A DNA stretch of 15,728 nucleotides from Physocladia obscura. Its lineage: Eukaryota > Chytridiomycota > Chytridiomycetes > Chytridiales > Chytriomycetaceae. The stretch covers positions 1 to 15,728 of the forward strand of contig JADGJH010000648.1 of assembly GCA_027596945.1 (NCBI GenBank), in the 5' to 3' direction. Each line of letters begins with the position of its first letter. Positions within the stretch are counted from its first letter, which is position 1. A program made the position numbers and the translations under genes. Shown here piece after piece: positions 10,671 through 15,728 of this stretch. The notes under the pieces were generated by a model that saw only the letters and a program-made list of their open reading frames with translations, made no database searches and had not been told where the DNA came from.

Positions 10671-11206
10671 ATGTTACCGTTCGCTAGATCACAAAGTTTT
10701 GTAAGTCCGACAGCAGCACGGCGTAAAGAAGTGCTTATGCGCGTATGAATATGAGAGGCGAGAAGGAGTTTGTCCGCGCAGTTTCTGATGATGTTACGTG
10801 GATAAGGGATTTGATAGCATTTGCAAAGTATAGGCGCAGGTATTTACCAGACTGACTGAAAGACACCAAACTCAATATGCTAAGAAAACAAGCTCGGATG
10901 CCGCACTCACGGCGTCTTCAATAAGTGAAGTTTCCGATTGAGTTGGTGGCATGTCAATGAGTTTGACAAAGAAAAAAATTCGAAATTCTAATGCTGACAC
11001 GACGTACTCTCTCAAATTAACAATCATACTCGCCATTATTTATAATTTTCTGTATTCCCAACAAACTTCCCACTTTGATTTCGTCCACAGCACCAGCTTC
11101 CAAATACCATCAGCATTTACAACTGACCAAGATTCATCAAAGCATCACTCCTCCGCTTTTTGAAAGACAAGAGCAAGATCGACGTAATCGAAGTTGCCAC
11201 CCGTGA
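10671..11206 (+). CDS. Tentative small three-exon gene, 92 aa, function unknown
   Basis: The proposed exons are 10671-10742, 10834-10924 and 11091-11206, with introns of 91 and 166 bp (GTATGA...TATAG and GTGAAG...CACAG). Joining them gives one frame: MLPFARSQSFVSPTAARR..., then AQVFTRLTERHQTQYAKK..., then PASKYHQHLQLTKIHQSI...FERQEQDRRNRSCHP and a TGA. The exon phases agree. Codon use within the three pieces looks more protein-like than the flanks, and each exon stops being protein-like at the proposed splice site. The product would be a small basic, Gln/Arg/Thr-rich, partly helical protein with no signal peptide or membrane segment. I recognise no family. The minus strand is also partly open here (for example NCADKLLLASHIHTRISTSL, about 10785-10726), so the strand is not certain. 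Further exons upstream or after 11199 (a GTGATG donor-like site) are possible. Confidence 0.42.
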
Positions 11207-12410
11207 TGTGAAACGTAAACTTCCGTTATAAATGTTTCAGTGAAAAAACTGTTGTTTATTGAATAAAGACTATTGCTTTTATAAACTTTCCAATTATGAA
11301 ACAAACTTGAAACCAAAACACTTCCGTTACAAATCCCATTAGCCACTTTGAACCTTCTGTTGTTTCTTCCTTGCCTTCGTTTCACAACAATCCGAAAATG
11401 AATTATTCAAGTATCTGGCACGAAATCACTCCTTCAACTAATTCCCCTCGCAACTGCTTTCTATACATACTTGTCAGACCTGTTCCGCTTCCATGAGTCT
11501 TCAACAATGTTAATATTTTAAGCAATCAGTAGGCGAGTATCGATTAAAAATTTTATGAGTCAAAGCGTGCTGAATAACTCTACATTGTACCCGTAACTGA
11601 TGCTCCATGCGGCCTTGTTCATCGTCGCTGTGAAATTCTTCAGCATCAAGCGCAATTAAAAGCTTATTATTTTCGTCAGTATGGATGAAATTGCTGCAAT
11701 TATCGTAGCTGTTGTTGTTGACGAGATTATTGGCCGGTGGCGCTGGACGGAAGAGCGTCGAAAAAAGCCTGTACATCAATACCGTAGTAGATACAGTTAA
11801 CAGAGTCTACTGCAAGCTCAAAGGATTTGTTTCGTTCGTTTTGTGGAATGCGGTGGGCAACAATATGCTGAGTCTGTTGTTCACACCATTGTTGGATTTG
11901 TGTTCATTTTTTGTCCAACCCTAAATTCGAAAAAAATTAATGTAAAAGGAAAGAAGTCAAACTAATCCTCCAAAATGTATCAAAAAATTCCAAACGACGC
12001 TTAGAAAGTATTGAATAAGGAAAAAGAGACAACTTGGATATTTCCAAAAATAGATTCAGGAACTTACGAAAGATTTGTAACAAACTTTGTATTTCCAGCT
12101 TTTCCTCCCAAAATTCAACAATAGCAACTCCGCTACCTGTCACAAGAAGTTTAACAATAGTTAGATCTCTTTAAATTCTTTCTGAGTTCCATTCGATTGT
12201 GGTATTATTGTCATATTTCCATGCCGAAATTTATCCAATTTGTCTAATTGGTATCTATTTGATTGGCTGCCAAATTCGAATGAAGATTATTGAGTTTCGG
12301 AAAAATTTCCAAATTTAATTGGCCAGTATAAGACTGGAAGGAATAGTTAGGTTTTCCTTGAGTTCATTTCGTTGGATTTTCATTTTTTGGTCCAGAAAAT
12401 CAAATACAAT
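11207..12410. other. Intergenic stretch with unresolved short open frames
   Basis: No gene can be supported with confidence. A minus-strand ORF of 88 codons (ATG at 11776-11774, stop at 11512-11510; MYRLFSTLFRPAPPANNLVN...) overlaps a protein-like segment in another minus frame (CEQQTQHIVAHRIPQNERNK...ending at a stop near 11730) and a plus-strand ORF (11712-11924). A further minus segment (SGVAIVEFWEEKLEIQSLLQ, about 12136-12077) is followed by a good donor (GTAAGT near 12072) and is preceded by an acceptor-like TGACAG. I could not join these into one consistent frame. The last few hundred bases before 12411 should contain the SR gene promoter and 5' UTR. Confidence 0.35.
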
Positions 12411-14058
12411 ATGGGCCGTGATATTAGAGACTACAAACGCATCTTTGTCGGCAAGCGCTTCTCGGCTATTTATATCCATTGTGTCTAATGTTTTTTGCAG
12501 GAAAATTGCCGCGAGATGTATCGGAACGTGAGATTAAAAAGTATGTTAAGCGGTTTTGTTTCATTTTTCGCCCAGTTTTAATATCGTATCGCTTCGAATC
12601 AGACACTTTGAAACTTACGGTCACTTGAGAGAAATTCGCATCCTCGTTGGTTTTGCTTTTGTTGAATACGATGACCATCGAGACGCAAGGTTACCAATCG
12701 TTCACTTTCTCATTTTACAACCCCAAATACTGATTTCTTCTATTTTTATTTCCATTACTATTCCAGAGATGCTGTCGAGAAACTGGACGGCACACGCTTT
12801 CTTGGCGACCGGTATGTCATATAGCTTTTACTTTTGCGACAAACCCTTATTTTTTCAACGACAGAATCATTGTTGAACCTGCCAAAACGCAGCGTGATGA
12901 CCGCGACAGGGACAGAGGAGACAGGCGTGGCGACAGGGACTCATACAGAGACAGGGAACGAGTGCCAAGAGGAACGGGAAACAACAGACTCAAAATCGAG
13001 AACCTTGTAAGAACTATTAGATTTTTTGTCACATGTTGTAACCAATTCATTAAACTCTAGCCGGGACGCATTTCTTGGCAGGTTGGTTTCTTATATTTAA
13101 TTTTCTTTTTTTGGACTAGGGACATTCTACATTCTCTGCGACAAAGCGATTATATTTATATTCTCCTGTTCTGCGTCTTCTGTATTGGGGTCTGCTGGAT
13201 CGCTCTCTTTCTCTTCTTTTTCCGCTTCTGTGTATTGTGTTGTTTGGCTTCCGCTGACACTCTTGATCACTACTTTGGCTTTGGCTTTCGTTTTCGCTTT
13301 TGGACTTCCTGGGCTTCTCTACCCAATTTCTTTCTCTCTCTATCTCTTTCTTTGCCTTCTTAAACGGGAAAAACCTGAACATTTATTTCGCGGGGCCTGC
13401 ATTGGAAGAAAACAAGCATCAACTCTTTTCTGCCTTTCGTTTTTTCGTTAATCCATACTTCTTTTTCTATCTGTCTGTTCGTTTCGCTTTTCAATTACAG
13501 ACGCTGAAGGACCTTATGCGCAAGGCAGGTGAAGTCACATTTACTGACATTGACAAAGATGGATACGGGTTTGTTTCACTCTTTCACTCTTCTTTTTGTT
13601 TTTACCTGATTTTTTATTTTCGCAGAATCGTTGAATTCTCCAATGCAGGTGATATGGATGAAGCCATCAAAATTTTCGATGATTACGAGTATGAAGGCCG
13701 TCGGTTAATTGCCACTGAGGTGAATACCATCTTTTTCTTTTATGACTTATTCCTTATTCTGATATTGGACTAATAGGTCAAGTCTCGTGGCAGTAGTGAC
13801 GACCGCAAAAGAAGATCAAGATCTAGATCCAGATCTCCAAGAAGAAGTAGCGGTCACTCGCGTAGTCACAGTAGTAGTCGCAGCCGCAGTCACAGCCCGC
13901 GTCCATCATCTCGTAGAGGCCGCGATACTTCTGAAGAACACGATGATCGTGATGACAAAAAAAATATTGATCGCGGTGATGAGCAACCCAGCCGTGCGGA
14001 TTTTGAGGAAAAGGAAATTGACAGACGTAGTGATGAACTTGATGATAATGACCGCTGA
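12411..14058 (+). CDS. SR splicing factor with two RRMs (Srp2/SRSF-like)
   Basis: Exons are 12411-12450, 12501-12540, 12603-12689, 12767-12811, 12865-13006, 13061-13081, 13501-13568, 13626-13719 and 13777-14058 (272 aa); all phases agree. RRM1 spans about residues 10-77, with RNP2 RIFVGKL (10-16) and RNP1 VGFAFVEY (42-49), ending GDRIIVEPAK. A linker rich in Arg, Asp and Gly (78-112) follows. RRM2 (113-180) is the pseudo-RRM type: ISWQTLKDLMRKAGEVTF in place of the usual SWQDLKD heptad, so the D of that motif is Thr126. The RS domain (about 192-230, RSRSRSRSPRR and SRSHSSSRSRSH) is followed by an unusual acidic tail (about 231-272, many Asp/Glu) before TGA. The family binds exonic RNA enhancers and recruits the spliceosome in the nucleus, regulated by RS-domain phosphorylation. 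An in-frame TAG at 12348 precedes the ATG. Fission yeast Srp2 and animal SRSF4/5/6 share this architecture; exact orthology is not claimed. Confidence 0.93.
12451..12500 (+). other. GC-AG intron 1 of the SR gene
   Basis: The frame and RNP2 motif (VFVG-type, here FVG|KLPRDV) require exon 1 to end at 12450 (GTC G) and exon 2 to start at 12501 (GA AAA TTG). The donor is therefore GCAAGC and the acceptor TTTTTTGCAG. No GT in the neighbourhood restores the frame. GC-AG is the main known minor class of U2-type introns. Confidence 0.85.
13082..13500 (+). other. Long pyrimidine-rich intron 6 of the SR gene
   Basis: This 419 bp intron is five to eight times longer than the other introns of the gene. 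It starts GTTGGT after a 21-nt exon and ends TTCAATTACAG. Most of it is C/T-rich, with long TCTCTCT-type tracts around 13325-13360. Its donor-side reading frame stays open for 93 codons, to TAA at 13361-13363, largely because pyrimidine-rich sequence has few stops. Retention would give a truncated SR protein without most of RRM2 or the RS domain. Confidence 0.8.
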
Positions 14059-14507
14059 TTAAAAAAACAGGAACCATAGCCGGTGCTGTCTTTTTTTCCA
14101 CTCCCCATCCTTTCTCGTATCTTATACTTCTGTTTTTCTTGTGTTTCAAGTGATCCCAAAAAAAAAATATATATATATATATATATATTAAATAAAATAA
14201 GAAAAAAAAAATTGATCCAAATTTCTGCATGTTTCCTACGAAAAGAGAAAGAAAGAGTATATGGTTATATACGGCAATCACAGTATCTCGTGTAGGATGA
14301 CCTGAAATTGCAGCTAGTTATCAACTATACCTATTATCAACAGGAACCTATTTGACGGCAAACTTTGAGATTGGATAACTGTCTCAAAAATAAGTTTATG
14401 AACCAGAAAATCCAAGTAAGCACTTTTCTGCGCGCATTCTATGATGGAGGTTGATCCTGGTACTTTAATTTTTGTTTTTTTTTGTTTTACAATTTTCAAG
14501 GATCAAC
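14059..14507. other. SR gene 3' flank and PACRG-like gene 5' flank
   Basis: This is 449 bp between two tandem genes. It holds an AT microsatellite and an AATAAA-like hexamer soon after it (about 14190-14196) that may end the SR transcript. The T-rich stretch at 14468-14500, ending in TTTTCAAG just before the PACRG ATG, resembles a splice acceptor, so an untranslated 5' exon is possible. Confidence 0.45.
14167..14188. repeat. (AT)11 microsatellite
   Basis: Eleven perfect AT dinucleotides follow an A-run, about 110 bp past the SR stop codon and so probably in its 3' UTR or just beyond. Confidence 0.95.
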
Positions 14508-15681
14508 ATGTTCTCAACTGCAGCACGCGAAATTTCTCCGTCAAAGTCATCCAAGACTTCACGTGCTCAGCAGCCGTCCAGAGTAACGACAGGAAGCTCT
14601 GTAAAAAATCGGGATGGAAGTGGTGCAGGCGATAGAAATGAGAATAGAAGCCTCAAACTCCTCAAACCTAGTGTATCATCATCAATATCCTCAGTAACAG
14701 CAACAGGACGTAAAATAGCACCAGCGGCAGAAAACCCCAAACTTTGTCTGTCTTCAGCGTCAACAAAAATATCAAATAGAGACACACCGAAAGCGATTTT
14801 GGATCTTGGTTTGGGTTCACATCACGAAACGTGACTATTTATTATTTTTTTATACCTTCTCGTTTAATTTTATTATTATTTTTTTTTTATTATTATTTAA
14901 ATTTCACATCATTAGTGCGTTTAGCGCTGCTTATTCGAAAGGCGGATTTCCTTGCCGTCTGGAACATGGATCTGTAAAACACAAGGTGTGGCAAAAAACT
15001 AGTACATTTCTGGAAATTTTTGATTTTTCTGTTTTTTGATTTTTTAGATTTCATGGACTCAACCAGTAACATCCCTCGACTACAATCCACTATTATTAAC
15101 ACTAATTGAAGGCCTCCGAGAAACTAAGCATCCGTTCTTGTTTCTTGTGCCAACAGCCCTTAAAGAAATGATTTTAGCACCAAACGCAAAGTAAATAAAA
15201 ATTTTTTGAATATTATTTTTTTTGCTGATTTATTGGTAGGCAAAAAATTCTTCCATTTTTACCCTCAATAGTGCCAGGCCTCCGCCATGCGCTCGCCTCA
15301 AAACACAAGCAACCAGTTCTCTCAGCACTCTCGACAACAGCATATTTAGCCTCGTGTACGGGAAACGCAATGTTATCTGTTCTACCTGCGTTGATTCCAC
15401 CGATTGCAAAGCATGTGCATGCATCTCGCGACGTGACAATTCGTGACGCTGGAATGGCATGTTTGCAAGGAATTGAGAGCGGTATTGCGTTTGGCGTAGT
15501 CGGGGTTCATGAAAGTGAATGTAATGGTGGTGTAGGCGTTGATGTGGGTGGGAGGATTGTGGCTGTTGGAGAGTGGATTGGCGTTGGTGGCGGGGAGAAG
15601 GGGGTAGGAGGAACTGATGGAGTTGAGGCTTTACGGATGATTCGAGCCAAGATTCCAACATATTCTTCAGTGTTTGGGTGA
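14508..15681 (+). CDS. PACRG-family (parkin co-regulated gene-like) protein
   Basis: Exons are 14508-14830, 14916-14985, 15048-15190 and 15240-15681 (325 aa); introns are 85, 62 and 49 bp and GT-AG. PACRG is a protein of the axonemal doublet-microtubule inner junction, and its paralogue PACRGL is linked to cilia too. After a Ser/Thr/Lys-rich disordered N-terminus (1-107), TAFSAAYSKGGFPCRLEH (108-125) matches the PACRG start 'TAFRKxYERGDFPxxLEH' and is restored exactly by intron 1. KISWTQPVTSLDYNPLLLTL (131-150) follows across intron 2. KILPFLPSIVPGLRHAL (181-197), after intron 3, matches the 'NKILPVLPQLIIPIKxAL' helix repeat. The end, RMIRAKIPTYSSVFG, fits the family's '(V/I)PTY' terminus and looks closer to PACRGL than PACRG, though I did not align them. 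A 43-residue Gly/Val-rich stretch precedes that terminus. The start is the first ATG near the conserved part with good context (ATCAACATG) and is less certain than the rest. Confidence 0.88.
15482..15610 (+). other. G-rich in-frame segment in PACRG-like last exon (possible exitron)
   Basis: This 129-nt stretch starts GTATTG and ends GGTAGGAG, lacks stops, and has a length divisible by three. Removing it joins GIESG directly to TDGVEALRMIRAKIPTY, shortening the gap before the conserved terminus. Unlike all other introns here it is G-rich with no pyrimidine tract. It may be a true Gly/Val-rich coding insert. Confidence 0.4.
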
Positions 15682-15728
15682 TATTTTCATGTTTTTTTTT
15701 CCGTTTTGCGAATTCAAAAGTTTTCACC

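Noticed and set aside
13116..13382. Minus-strand ORF rich in Arg/Glu/Ser inside SR intron 6, resembling an antisense SR-like protein
   Set aside because: Its composition follows directly from the purine-rich complement of a pyrimidine-rich intron; no domain or splice support.
1..15728. Searched by eye for tRNA genes, CRISPR-like arrays and long tandem repeats
   Set aside because: No cloverleaf with plausible A and B boxes, no regularly spaced repeats, and no repeats beyond the coding triplet runs and the AT microsatellite were seen; a computational scan was not possible.

Overview
This window is nuclear DNA from a eukaryote with compact, intron-rich genes. Introns are mostly 49-92 bp, with GT-AG ends and T-rich tracts. 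The best guess for the source is an early-diverging, zoospore-forming fungus such as a chytrid, or another flagellated unicellular opisthokont. The reasons are an Epl1/enhancer-of-polycomb gene, an Mss116-like DEAD-box helicase, a two-RRM SR protein resembling fission yeast Srp2, a PACRG-family gene (a family largely restricted to organisms with cilia or flagella), and a decayed Tc1/mariner-type transposase. The taxonomic call is inference. All splice models were built by eye from reading frame, splice signals and family motifs.

Layout. 1-720 (-): decayed Tc1/IS630-type transposase running off the left edge. About 850-2021 (-): AT-rich DNA with coding-like but broken frames, not recognised. 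2238-4591 (+): DEAD-box RNA helicase, 4 exons, 722 aa. 4592-5640: nothing found. 5640-6590: a second set of broken coding-like frames. 6911-10105 (-): enhancer of polycomb-like protein (Epl1/EPC), 6 exons, 951 aa, with polyN and polyQ tracts. 10106-10670: probable divergent promoter region. 10671-11206 (+): tentative small 3-exon gene (92 aa). 11207-12410: no confident gene. 12411-14058 (+): SR splicing factor, 9 exons, 272 aa. 14508-15681 (+): PACRG-family protein, 4 exons, 325 aa, complete just inside the right edge.

The four confident genes are housekeeping or ciliary genes (RNA remodelling, NuA4-type chromatin acetylation, splicing, axoneme) and form no obvious functional cluster. The helicase and Epl1 genes are convergent, and the 2.3 kb between them holds relic sequence. 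The SR and PACRG genes are in tandem.

I found no convincing new multi-gene system. The most interesting signals concern gene structure. These are a GC-AG first intron, a 21-nt microexon and one 419-bp pyrimidine-rich intron in the SR gene. The Epl1 gene has a stop-free 78-nt intron. The PACRG gene has a 129-nt G-rich in-frame segment that may be an exitron or a glycine-rich insert. The small 10.7-11.2 kb gene and the two unrecognised relics are the main unknowns.
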